Of a DNA stretch of 64,000 nucleotides, positions 51,263 through 59,647 are shown piece after piece (within the stretch, counting starts at the first letter, position 1; each line of letters begins with the position of its first letter). The translations under genes and the position numbers were made by a program. The notes under the pieces are model-generated. The model saw nothing but the letters and a program-made list of their open reading frames with translations, ran no database searches and had not been told where the DNA came from. Origin of the DNA: DAOPYU01 sp942493245 (GTDB lineage: Bacteria; Sumerlaeota; Sumerlaeia; UBA8349); contig OW818685.1 of the NCBI GenBank assembly GCA_942493245.1, positions 248,001 through 312,000 on the forward strand, in the 5' to 3' direction.

Positions 51263-52090
51263 TTACGACGGCAGGTCGCGCCGGTTCCAGATGATCGCCC
51301 CTACCGCGGTCAGAATTCCGGTGACGACCACCAGAATGGCCATGTCGCCCAGCGGCCAGTCGGGGCTGCTGAAAATCTCCGAGCGTTTTGCGTAGTGAAA
51401 AAGCGAAAAGCGATTGATAAACTTCAGGTCGGGCCAGATGGCGGAGAACAGCAGAATGAATTGATCTACGACCGCATAGGCCACCACCACGCCGACCGCG
51501 CGGTTGCGCCGCTGGAAGAAACTCCCGGCTACCAGTCCCACTGCGGCCGTGGCGCAACACACCAGTTCGAAGTTGACCGCCAGATGCCAGAACCGGCTGA
51601 TCGGCAGAGGCGGCTGGTAGTGAAAAAGGTGACTCCCCAGCGCTGTGGCGGCGCACAACACCGGCGCCAGCGCCAGCAGGCCCCCCAGCGTCAACAGAAG
51701 GGCACAGAAGTACACTTGGGACTTGGTGACCGCCCGGCTCAGGATCAGTTCCATGTGGCCCCGCTGTACCTCGCCCACCAGCAGTCCCGTGGGCACCCCC
51801 GCTGCCCAGCTCAGGTGCAGAATCAGTTCGATCGGGTGTTCGTAGGCCAGCGCCACAATGAAGGCGATATTGCCCGCCGACAAGGCGTCCTTGCCGATGA
51901 TTTCCCGAATGGCGTTCGGCAACAGGTTGACAAAGGTCAGGAACACCTGGATATTCTGGTTCTTCGACGCGACGGCACAGTTGGCAAACTGGAGCAGAAA
52001 CGACATCAAGGCGATCAGGCTCCACCCCAGCGCCAGCCGCCAGGCCCAGAAACGCAGGAGGGCGAAGGGGAAAGCGGGGCGTGGGTTCAC
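51263..52090 (-). CDS. ABC-2 type transporter permease
   Basis: 275 residues with about six membrane helices. 'GVPTGLLVGEVQRGHMELILSRAVTKSQVYFCALLLTLG' is the typical ABC-2 pattern after the second helix. A final 'GILTAVGAIIWNRRDLPS' is the usual end of this permease type. GTG start overlapping the stop of the ATPase gene (GTGA), so the two form an exporter operon. Substrate unknown. Confidence 0.88.
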   Translation of the reverse strand: MNPRPAFPFALLRFWAWRLALGWSLIALMSFLLQFANCAVASKNQNIQVFLTFVNLLPNAIREIIGKDALSAGNIAFIVALAYEHPIELILHLSWAAGVPTGLLVGEVQRGHMELILSRAVTKSQVYFCALLLTLGGLLALAPVLCAATALGSHLFHYQPPLPISRFWHLAVNFELVCCATAAVGLVAGSFFQRRNRAVGVVVAYAVVDQFILLFSAIWPDLKFINRFSLFHYAKRSEIFSSPDWPLGDMAILVVVTGILTAVGAIIWNRRDLPS

Positions 52091-53031
52091 GGTAAAGTTT
52101 CCCTTTCTTCGGGGGGGAATGAGGGTTTCGAAGCGGTACCTTCTCCGTAATATTGCGCAAACGCCTCTTCAAGCGACGGTTCGGGCATTTCCATGCGCTC
52201 GACCGGGTAGCGCGCAATCCACTTCAGGAGCGCATCCGGTTGGCCGTGGTACGCCAGACACAGAAAGCCCCCGTTCTGTTCGACCAGCCGAACATTCGGG
52301 ATCTCAGAGGTGGGGAAAGACGGGATTGGCCCGGCATCCTGGAACCAGACCTTCATCCGCGTTTCGCCCTGTTCCACCAGACCGGACACGGGTCCGAGGT
52401 GGACCAGCCGCCCCGCGCGCAGCACCGCCGCGCGGCTGCACACCGTCTCGACCTCGGTCAGGTCGTGCGACGAAAGCAGGACCGCCGCGCCGCCCGCCGC
52501 GGCCTCGCGGATCAGTTGCCACACACTCTGGCGCACCAGCGGGTCCAGTCCCGTGGTCGGCTCGTCCAGAATCAACAGGTCGGGCCGGTGCTGGAAGGCG
52601 TTGATGATTCCAACTTTCTGCCGGTTGCCTTTTGAGAGGGTCCAGACGGAGCGGTCCGGTTTGAGACCGAGCCGTTCGGATAGATCGGCTCGGCGGGAGT
52701 TTGCGGCGCCCGCGCCCGGTCCCAGCGCGGCAAGCATCGTCAGGGTCCGGCGCGCGGTGGGCGCCGTCCAGATGCGGAAATCCCCCGGCAGGTAACCGAT
52801 GCGGGCGTGCCGGGTGGCGCGCCCCGCCCGGCATTGTTCCCCCAGGAGAAAGATCTCGCCCGAGGTGGGCCGCATCAACCCCATCGCGCAGCGGATCGAG
52901 GTGGTTTTCCCCGCGCCGTTCGGGCCCAGAAAGCCGAAGATTTCTCCCGGCTCGACCGCAAAAGAAATGTCCTCGACGCCGAGCGTGTCGCCGTACCACT
53001 TGGTGAGGGACTGGAATTCCAATGCGTACAT
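52087..53031 (-). CDS. ABC transporter ATP-binding protein
   Basis: 314 residues. Walker A 'GPNGAGKTTSI', Q-loop region 'GYLPGDFRIW', signature 'LSKGNRQKVGI', Walker B 'LLILDEPTTGLDP', and switch His in 'LLSSHDLTEVE'. After residue 220 comes the C-terminal domain found in drug/antibiotic-type (DrrA/CcmA-like) exporters. It pairs with the ABC-2 permease. The ribosome-binding site is weak ('aagagga' about 14 bases away). Likely exports a small molecule. Confidence 0.92.
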   Translation of the reverse strand: MYALEFQSLTKWYGDTLGVEDISFAVEPGEIFGFLGPNGAGKTTSIRCAMGLMRPTSGEIFLLGEQCRAGRATRHARIGYLPGDFRIWTAPTARRTLTMLAALGPGAGAANSRRADLSERLGLKPDRSVWTLSKGNRQKVGIINAFQHRPDLLILDEPTTGLDPLVRQSVWQLIREAAAGGAAVLLSSHDLTEVETVCSRAAVLRAGRLVHLGPVSGLVEQGETRMKVWFQDAGPIPSFPTSEIPNVRLVEQNGGFLCLAYHGQPDALLKWIARYPVERMEMPEPSLEEAFAQYYGEGTASKPSFPPEERETLP

Positions 53032-53138
53032 TCTGGGGGATTCATCCTCTTGATCGAGGTTTTCTATACGACTGTTTTTCGGAATCTACATCAGGCGCGA
53101 CATTTTCTCCACGGTATCGCCCTACTGAAAAACCACAA

Positions 53139-53253
53139 CCGCAGAGTTCGGATGAGAAGGCTGGTCTTCTTATACGAAGTCAGGAGAGAATCCTCCTTCA
53201 AGATAAATGACAGGCTCGTTTTGCGTCCCAGGAAAAGGAGGCCAGCCGTGAAC
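53139..53253. repeat. 115-bp inverted repeat, arm 1
   Basis: It begins 'ccgcagagttcggatgagaa' and ends 'aggaggccagccgtgaac'. By eye it matches the reverse complement of 53417-53531 at roughly 80% with one small indel. The inner end resembles a ribosome-binding site followed by GTG. Confidence 0.82.
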
Positions 53254-53416
53254 GAGTATAACACAACCGAGGGCTTGGATTTGGGAGAAAAGTGTCACAT
53301 TTTTTGCGGACTGGACGAGGGGGTCAGGCGCTCGGCGAGGGAGAGATTTATTTCACCCGAGGGGGCTTGGCCACGATGTTTGCGACGCGCTGAAACGTTC
53401 AACCGCGGTTTCCTGG

Positions 53417-53531
53417 TCCATGGCTGGTCTCCTCTTCCTGGTTTGCAAAGCGATCTCGTCATTTATTTTGAAGAAGGATTAACGCCTCACTTCGAAAAAG
53501 GAGACCAGCCTTCTCATCCGAGTAACTGCGG
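53417..53531. repeat. 115-bp inverted repeat, arm 2
   Basis: Reverse-complement partner of 53139-53253. Read on the minus strand, it ends 'aggagaccagccatggac', again a ribosome-binding-site-like string with ATG. The loop between the arms is about 163 bp. Confidence 0.82.
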
Positions 53532-53673
53532 CTTGCCGAGCGGCAGTCATCTGTCGTTCCGCGCCAGAATTCCCCGCGTAGTGCCCGTTTGCCTTCACTC
53601 GACGGCCCCTGGGGTCTATCTGTTCACTGACCCTCCGCGTATTATTGCGTCATACCAATCAAAAGGAATACCT

Positions 53674-53703
53674 TTGACAGTCGTGTCGGCAACTCGTTAC
53701 GAT
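53674..53703 (+). promoter_or_regulatory. Promoter for the histidine kinase gene
   Basis: TTGACA (53674-53679), an 18-nt spacer and TACGAT (53698-53703), about 140 bases before the start codon. Confidence 0.5.
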
Positions 53704-53846
53704 GTGAACGGAGTCCATTCTGTCCTGATGGATGTTCATGGCCGGGCGATCTCGAATGGGTTTCTCGCCGAATTGAATGCCCCAAACAATCCCTCACGGG
53801 GAAATGTATAGAAAAAAAAGAGAGATTTCGAAACAGGAGGTCAATC

Positions 53847-55019
53847 ATGTCGGACAATCAAGATCTTGCACTCTCGGACGCCGAATCGGTCACAACCTGG
53901 TTCGCTCCAGCCGAACGCGCAGACCCGGAGCAGGTGGTGGAGATGAGCGAGTTTGTCCGGGAAAATCCGCTTTTCCTGGCCATTCTGGAATCCATTGATG
54001 GTTATCTCATGATTCTCAATGCGCAGCGTCAGGTACTGGCCATGAACCAGCAATTGCTCAAGGATCTTCAGATTGAAGATCCGAAGTGCCTGTCGGGTGA
54101 ACGTCCGGGGGAGATTCTGGGCTGCATTCATGCTCACACGGGGCCGGGTGGTTGCGGAACATCTAAAACCTGTTCCACCTGCGGTGCGGTCATTTCCATC
54201 CTGGCCTCCCAAACCGAAGGTGAACCCGCCATGAATGAATGCCTGGCTACGGTTCGTCATGGCCAGGCCGAGGAGTCCCTGGAATTCCGGGTGCGCGCCA
54301 CTCCCATCAAAGCGGGAGACAATGAGTTTACCGTTCTCGTATTCAATGACATCAGCGGAGACAAACGGCGCCAGGCGTTGGAGCGGACTTTCTTCCACGA
54401 CATTCTCAATACCATTGGGGGGCTCATGGGTTGGAGCAGCCTGATGCAAAGCATTGATGGCCTGGACCCCAAAGAGACGGCCATGCGCATCCTGCTCCTG
54501 TCCCGGCGACTCAAACAGGAGATCGAAGATCAGCGGCGGATGATGGATGCGGAAAACGGCACACTTGCGTTGAGCAAAAAGACGGTTCCTGTGCGGGACA
54601 TTACGGAGGTCATTCGTTCCGTGTTCGAAAACCACGATGTGGCGAAAGGAAAAACACTGGTAATTGGGGACGTCGAGGAACAGGAGCAGATCACCACAGA
54701 CCCCATGCTTCTCGAACGGATCCTGACCAACATGACCAAGAACGCCCTGGAAGCCGTGTTAGAGGGAGAAACGGTTCGATTGGACTTCGAGCATCGCGAT
54801 GGCCGACCCGTTTTCTCGGTTTCAAACCCCGGTGTCATTCCCGAACAAGCGCAATTGCAGTTGTTCAAGCGTTCCTTCAGCACCAAGGCCGAAAAAGGCC
54901 GTGGCATCGGTACGTACAGCATGAAACTGTTTGGGGAACGCTATCTGGGCGGGCAGGTCACATTCGAATCCACCGCTGAGAAAGGAACAACCTTCCGGAT
55001 TGAACTGCCGTCCGAATAA
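53847..55019 (+). CDS. Soluble PAS-type sensor histidine kinase with Cys-rich PAS domain
   Basis: 390 residues, no membrane segment. A PAS domain (about 40-170) contains a cluster 'GCIHAHTGPGGCGTSKTC' followed by 'STCGA', four Cys and two His in about 25 residues, as in PAS domains suspected to sense redox or metal. A short dimerisation region has the candidate phospho-acceptor His184 in 'TFFHDILNTIGGL'. The HATPase domain has N-box 'MTKNALEAVLEG' and G2 'KGRGIGTYSMKLF'. The classical G1 'DxGxG' is reduced to 'VSNPGVIPE'. AGGAGGT before the ATG. No response regulator is adjacent; the receiver proteins at 9833 and 14491 are possible partners. Confidence 0.88.
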   Translation: MSDNQDLALSDAESVTTWFAPAERADPEQVVEMSEFVRENPLFLAILESIDGYLMILNAQRQVLAMNQQLLKDLQIEDPKCLSGERPGEILGCIHAHTGPGGCGTSKTCSTCGAVISILASQTEGEPAMNECLATVRHGQAEESLEFRVRATPIKAGDNEFTVLVFNDISGDKRRQALERTFFHDILNTIGGLMGWSSLMQSIDGLDPKETAMRILLLSRRLKQEIEDQRRMMDAENGTLALSKKTVPVRDITEVIRSVFENHDVAKGKTLVIGDVEEQEQITTDPMLLERILTNMTKNALEAVLEGETVRLDFEHRDGRPVFSVSNPGVIPEQAQLQLFKRSFSTKAEKGRGIGTYSMKLFGERYLGGQVTFESTAEKGTTFRIELPSE

Positions 55020-55193
55020 GGAACCGCACGGGAGACCCGAAAACGGTTTCCGGATACGGTTATCGATCGGTTGACTGAACGTCAGCCCGGAAGAATTCCG
55101 CAGTCCATCGTGAAAGTTGATTTCGACTTGTCCCGCACCGGCTGGATAGCCAGCAGGTGCGCAAAGAGAATGTAAAAGGGTTTCTGAAAAACT

Positions 55194-55254
55194 GGCCGGA
55201 TTTACAGGGACGATAAGATTTCATCAAAAACCTTACGATCCTGTAAATCCGGCC
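55194..55254 (-). terminator. Terminator between convergent kinase and paaK genes
   Basis: Perfect 15-bp stem GGCCGGATTTACAGG (55194-55208) with its complement at 55240-55254 around a 31-base loop that can extend the pairing. On the minus strand it is followed by 'agtttttc', so it mainly fits the end of paaK. Confidence 0.7.
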
Positions 55255-55266
55255 TATTCCTTCTCC

Positions 55267-56589
55267 TCAGATTTTCCGTTGGTCCACCACCCGTTTGGCT
55301 TTGCCGGCGCCGCGTTCCAGGGTACGCGGTTCGACGAGAGACAGTTTGAACGACACGCCCAGGGCGGAGCGCAGGCGGCATTCGAGGTCCTTTTCCCGCT
55401 GACGCATTTCCTTCATTTCATCGGAGAACAGTTCGGGCGAGATCTCGACCTTGATCTCCAGATTGTCCAGCACGCCCTCGCGGGTCACGATGAGCTGGTA
55501 GTGCGGCTCGACGCCGCCCAGGTCCAGGAGCACCTGCTCGACCTGCGTGGGGAAAAGGTTGACGCCGCGCACGATGAGCATGTCGTCGGCGCGGCCCACC
55601 ACCTTGGTCATGCGGCGCGTCGTTCGGCCGCAGGGGCACGGCTCGTCGATCAGACGGCAGAGGTCGCGTGTGCGGTAGCGCAGGACCGAGAACGCCTCGC
55701 GCGTCAACGGGGTGATGACCAGTTCGCCCAGAGCGCCCGGCGCGGCGGGTTCGCCGGTTTCGGGGTCGAGGTGCTCGATGAGGAAGTGGTCCTCGCTGAA
55801 GTGCATGCCGTGTTTTTCGGCGCATTCGCCCGCGACGCCTGGACCGATGATCTCGGAGAGGCCGTAGTTGTCCGTGGCGCTGATGCCGAGGCGCGTCTCG
55901 ATCTCGCGGCGCATCCCTTCGCTCCACGGTTCGCCGCCGAAGCAGCCGATGCGCAGGGCCAGATCGCCCGGCGCCAGTCCAGCGGCCTGGGCCACCTCGG
56001 CGATGTGGAGGCTGTAGCTGGGCGTGCTGATCAGGACGGTGGGGCGCAGGTCGCGCAGAATCTTGACCTGGCGGTCGGTATTGCCGCCCGAGATGGGAAT
56101 GACCGCCGTGCCCACGCGCTCCATGCCGTAGTGCAGGCCGAACCCGCCGGTGAAGAGGCCGTAGCCGAAGGCGATGTGGGCGATGTCGTGCGAGCGGACC
56201 CCGGCGGCGTAGAGAAAGCGCGCGACCAGGTCGGCCCAGGTTTCGAGGTCGCGGCGCGTGTAGGCCACAACGGTCGGATTGCCGGTGGTGCCGGTCGAGG
56301 CGTGGAGCCGCGCCACCTCGGAAAGCGGGGTGGCCAGCAGGCCGTAGGGGTAGTGGTCGCGCAGGTCCTGTTTGGTGGTGAAGGGGATGCGGCGCACGTC
56401 GGCGAGAGATTGAATACTGTCTTCGTGGACCCCTGCTTCGTCGAGCCGCTGGCGGTAATAGGGGACGTTGCGGCGCAGGTGGCCGACCATGTTACGCAGC
56501 CGTTCGAGTTGGATCGCTTCAAGCGCGGGGCGGTCGAGGCATTCGTGCTGGGGGTCCCAGATCGTGGCGGAAGGGGCGGATTGAGTCAT
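55267..56589 (-). CDS. paaK: Phenylacetate-CoA ligase (PaaK type)
   Basis: 440 residues, normal for PaaK. AMP-forming motifs 'LHASTGTTGNPTVVAYT', 'GCFGGEPWSEGMR', 'DNYGLSEIIGPGVAGEC', 'RYRTRDLCRLI', 'RADDMLIVRGVNLFPTQVE' and the catalytic lysine region near the end ('GAGKAKRVVDQRKI'). The enzyme activates phenylacetate with ATP and CoA. In organisms without the paa ring-oxidation genes it often serves in anaerobic aromatic amino acid catabolism. No other pathway gene is adjacent. Confidence 0.95.
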   Translation of the reverse strand: MTQSAPSATIWDPQHECLDRPALEAIQLERLRNMVGHLRRNVPYYRQRLDEAGVHEDSIQSLADVRRIPFTTKQDLRDHYPYGLLATPLSEVARLHASTGTTGNPTVVAYTRRDLETWADLVARFLYAAGVRSHDIAHIAFGYGLFTGGFGLHYGMERVGTAVIPISGGNTDRQVKILRDLRPTVLISTPSYSLHIAEVAQAAGLAPGDLALRIGCFGGEPWSEGMRREIETRLGISATDNYGLSEIIGPGVAGECAEKHGMHFSEDHFLIEHLDPETGEPAAPGALGELVITPLTREAFSVLRYRTRDLCRLIDEPCPCGRTTRRMTKVVGRADDMLIVRGVNLFPTQVEQVLLDLGGVEPHYQLIVTREGVLDNLEIKVEISPELFSDEMKEMRQREKDLECRLRSALGVSFKLSLVEPRTLERGAGKAKRVVDQRKI

Positions 56590-56826
56590 GGAAATGAAAC
56601 TCCGTAAAGAAGATACGGGCGCAGGTCAAACCGGTTCGAGCGCAGCCGGAGAGATTTAAGCAGATTGGTTCGGTTTGGGCAATGGGCAAAAGAAACGACG
56701 CGATATGGGTGGCGGCGGATTCCGGGATATGTTATTTCTGCCTGCGAGTGTGGACTTATCTGCGATATCGAACGTCTCCGGATTATTCCACGCCCGGTAG
56801 AAGATTGTTCAAAAGGAGTATTCCCC

Positions 56827-58404
56827 ATGCGTTTGACCCCGTTTCCGGTTCTCCTGTTCGGGTTCGTATTTCATTTTGCTCTTTCGTTTCCCGTTTTCGC
56901 TCAATCTTCTGAAAAGATATTCGGTGAAGGACGGTGCGATGAAGCGCGCGCCGAAAAACAGGCCCGGGGGCACGATGGTTGGACAACGTTGACACTCGCC
57001 GTTCTTCACAACGACCAACCCGAGGTGAAACGCCTTCTGGAGGGAGGGGGGAACATCAACACAACCGATACTTTCGGGCGTTCCCTTCTGTTTCTGGCGC
57101 GCGAGCATGAACTGGACGAGATGAGTCGTTTCCTGGTCGAGCGGGGCGCGAATGAGTCCATAAAGCCTCGAAAAGTCGATCCGTCCCAACATATGCCCGA
57201 TGCCCGTCCTCTTCTCAAGGAACCGGAGCTTCAAAAGACGGTGGACGAAAACAAACTTTCGTTTGTCGAGGCTGTTCGAGGCGGGGCTGTCGAGCGGGTG
57301 AAGTCGCTTCTGGCGAATGGGGTCAGTTCCGAAACTCTGAACGCGAAGGACCGCCCTCCCCTCTATGAAGCGACCCTGTCCGGCAATCTGGAAATGGTCC
57401 AGGTGCTGGTGGCCGCAGGCTGCAATCCCAATCAGCGGTTTTTCGAGGGCACCTGTTCACTCCTCGATATCGCCTATGAATATGGGTATCCCGACCTGGT
57501 GGAGTATTTTGAAAAGGAACACCACCTGAAGCGAACCGATCCAAACCCGGCGAGGAGAGAAACCCGGACGACTCTCATTCAAAGCAAGGATTACGATCGG
57601 GAAACCACGACATCCGAAGAATTGAGTCTCCGGCAATTCAAGATCGACGAGGAACTGTTTGGGTACCCGATCCCTTTCCATTTTGTGGCAGGCGAGATCA
57701 GAACCGCCTTCTACCTTTCCTTCAAGAATTCGCCCGATCGGATTCTTCTGGATGCCGGTCAGTATCGGGAAGGAGAGAACCGGAAACCCTTCGGTTCTCG
57801 TTCGGATCTGACGGACAATATGAAGTGGTTGAAGAAGGGACGCCTGGCAATGCTCAGTTGGGATGTGGTGACTCCCGGGAGAGGTCAGAATACCAATACT
57901 TATAAGATCTTTCTTGCGGTACAGGGGAACCGGGTTCGTGAGATCTTTCGGAGTTGTTCCTGGGGTTTTGGCAAGAGTGGTCATGACAGTCATTATAATG
58001 GTTGGGAAAAGTGGAGTGTGGACCCAGGAACCGGCGATTTTGTTCTGACTCGTGGTGGAGTTAGCGATCTGACAACAAATGGGGCCGGACAATGCTATCT
58101 GACCCGCATGATCGCCCTTTACCCGTTCGATACCAGTGGAACCGAGACCGAATGGTATATTTCCCTGAGCGAAAAACTGGTCTATCGTTTCCGTCTGGAG
58201 GGCTCGAAACTGGTGTGCGTGTCCGCGAAACAGTATCTTGACGACGGGAACGAATTGCCGCTGTGCGACATTGCCGCCGAATATGGCATCAGTCTGAAAA
58301 GTCTCCGGGAACAGAACCCCTCCATGCGGAACGCCCTGTTCTGCAACGGCCCGGTCTTGATCGGGGAGATTGCGCCCCTGAAGTCGCAGGAGATCTCTCG
58401 CTGA
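56827..58404 (+). CDS. Exported ankyrin-repeat protein with LysM-like C-terminus
   Basis: 525 residues. Signal peptide ends near 'VFAQSS'. Ankyrin-like repeats at about 45-120 ('GWTTLTLAVLHNDQPEVKRLLEGGGNIN') and 135-230 ('SFVEAVRGGAVERVKSLLANGV', 'PPLYEATLSGNLEMVQVLVAAG'). The central and C-terminal part ('LAMLSWDVVTPGRGQNTNTYKIFLAV') is of unknown family. The last 45 residues, 'LCDIAAEYGISLKSLREQNPSM', resemble a LysM domain, possibly for peptidoglycan binding. The ATG at 56827 follows AAGGAGT; the upstream open frame is not coding. Confidence 0.82.
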   Translation: MRLTPFPVLLFGFVFHFALSFPVFAQSSEKIFGEGRCDEARAEKQARGHDGWTTLTLAVLHNDQPEVKRLLEGGGNINTTDTFGRSLLFLAREHELDEMSRFLVERGANESIKPRKVDPSQHMPDARPLLKEPELQKTVDENKLSFVEAVRGGAVERVKSLLANGVSSETLNAKDRPPLYEATLSGNLEMVQVLVAAGCNPNQRFFEGTCSLLDIAYEYGYPDLVEYFEKEHHLKRTDPNPARRETRTTLIQSKDYDRETTTSEELSLRQFKIDEELFGYPIPFHFVAGEIRTAFYLSFKNSPDRILLDAGQYREGENRKPFGSRSDLTDNMKWLKKGRLAMLSWDVVTPGRGQNTNTYKIFLAVQGNRVREIFRSCSWGFGKSGHDSHYNGWEKWSVDPGTGDFVLTRGGVSDLTTNGAGQCYLTRMIALYPFDTSGTETEWYISLSEKLVYRFRLEGSKLVCVSAKQYLDDGNELPLCDIAAEYGISLKSLREQNPSMRNALFCNGPVLIGEIAPLKSQEISR

Positions 58405-58478
58405 GGTGTGGTGCTGCGGGATATTTTGTGGGTGTGGCGAAAAATACGGGGTGAGAGTCTGCTTCTCAGGCAGGCGAT

Positions 58479-59333
58479 TTATGCCCACCCTTTCCTCTGG
58501 TATTTGAGGCGGGCGAAGGTTTCGTAGAGCCAGTTGTAGAAGACGCGCAGGCGGGTGGTGGGGTTGGTAAGGTGGCCCAGGGCGAACTTGCGGTCAATGC
58601 ACGGTTGCGACACGACAGTCAGGCCGGTTTTCTCGAACGTGGCGGCGGCGCGGCGCGAGTGCGTGGGCGAGGTCACGAGCAGGATGCGCGACCACCCCTT
58701 TTCGTCGCACAGGCGGCGCACGGCCAGGGCTTCCTGACGGGTGGTGACGGCGGGGCCGACGAAGTACATCGGAACCTCGCGTCCTAAGAGGCGGGTGAGT
58801 TCCCGGGCGTCCTCGTCCGCCGAGGGGTTCCCCTCCGGCAGGGTGGTGCGGACCAGCGCGGGCGCCCACCCCTGGCGGAAGTACTCCAGTCCGCTCAGGT
58901 GGCGGTCCAGCGCCCGCTCGGCCAGACGCCCGTCGAGCGTGACGCTGCTCGACAGCACGACCAGCGCGTCGCAGGGCGCGAGCGGATCGGTCCGGATCAA
59001 CTGCGCCGCGAGGGTACTCGACACGGGCGTGAGGGCCACGATGCTGAACACGAGGGCGCAGGTGACCATTGCCGCCAGAAAAAGCCGCCGGAACCACCCG
59101 ATCGAGTATCCCACGAAGAGAACAAGCAGGGGCGTAAAGAGGCTCCACCCCTCGTAACCGATCATCGTGATGAAGGGAAGGACCAGCAACAGGTAACCCA
59201 GTCCCGCCGGGCAGGTGAGTGTGAGGCGCAGGCGTTCAAGGAGCCAACTGACCAGTCGGACGAGGGACAGCCGCGCCGCAGGAAATGAGGACGGTGAAGA
59301 GGGGGGAACGAGAGGGGGAGTTTCCTGAGTCAT
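58479..59333 (-). CDS. YdcF/SanA-like (DUF218) membrane protein
   Basis: 284 residues. Two or three hydrophobic helices (about 42-110), then a DUF218 domain: 'CDALVVLSSSVTLDGRLAERALDRHLSGLEYFRQG', 'DEDARELTRLLG', 'TRQEALAVRRLCDEKGW' and 'ILLVTSPTHSRRAAATFEKTG'. DUF218 proteins (SanA, ElyC, YdcF) affect envelope integrity; their reaction is not settled. A Pro/Ser-rich N-terminus (residues 5-17) is extra. The ribosome-binding site is weak. Confidence 0.88.
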   Translation of the reverse strand: MTQETPPLVPPSSPSSFPAARLSLVRLVSWLLERLRLTLTCPAGLGYLLLVLPFITMIGYEGWSLFTPLLVLFVGYSIGWFRRLFLAAMVTCALVFSIVALTPVSSTLAAQLIRTDPLAPCDALVVLSSSVTLDGRLAERALDRHLSGLEYFRQGWAPALVRTTLPEGNPSADEDARELTRLLGREVPMYFVGPAVTTRQEALAVRRLCDEKGWSRILLVTSPTHSRRAAATFEKTGLTVVSQPCIDRKFALGHLTNPTTRLRVFYNWLYETFARLKYQRKGWA

Positions 59334-59647
59334 GAGAGGATGAATCCTGTATCTGTCGCTTTTTTAGAGAAATTGCCAAAAGGAATCAGCGAATAACCCT
59401 ATCTTTTCCGGGAGTTTTTTCCCTCTCCGTCATTCCCGCGCAAGCGGGAACCCAGATTTGAGGCGACCCGGTTTCAAACCCGATTTCCTCGATATTTTTC
59501 TCATTTTCGTCGTTCTCACGCCTCTGGGTCCCCGCTTTCGCGGGGATGACGAACGAAGATGGAAACTTTCAATAATAAAGATTTTTTTTGGCAACGGCTC
59601 TATCCGGCCTGTTCCTGTTTATTCCTCGTCCGGAATCTACCACCCGA
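59334..59647. other. Intergenic region with REPIN-like element
   Basis: 314 bases. Apart from the repeat at 59428-59551 nothing recognisable is seen. Confidence 0.55.
59428..59551. repeat. REPIN-like double-hairpin element, copy B
   Basis: 124 bp. Ends 'cgtcattcccgcgcaagcgg' and 'ccccgctttcgcggggatg' plus 'acg' form opposed palindromes. It matches copy A (19755-19879) in reverse complement over the full length, with shared central 'cgacccggtttcaaacc'. Confidence 0.85.

Larger units (their letters stand above)
53032..53846. other. 815-bp intergenic region with a long inverted repeat and promoter
   Basis: It contains two 115-bp arms in opposite orientation (53139-53253 and 53417-53531) and a promoter at 53674-53703. 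One reading frame stays open through most of it, but its translation is not protein-like. Confidence 0.55.

Noticed and set aside
52807..53811. Open frame through the intergenic inverted repeat
   Set aside because: It begins inside the ABC ATPase gene on the other strand, its translation is not protein-like, and it reads through both repeat arms.
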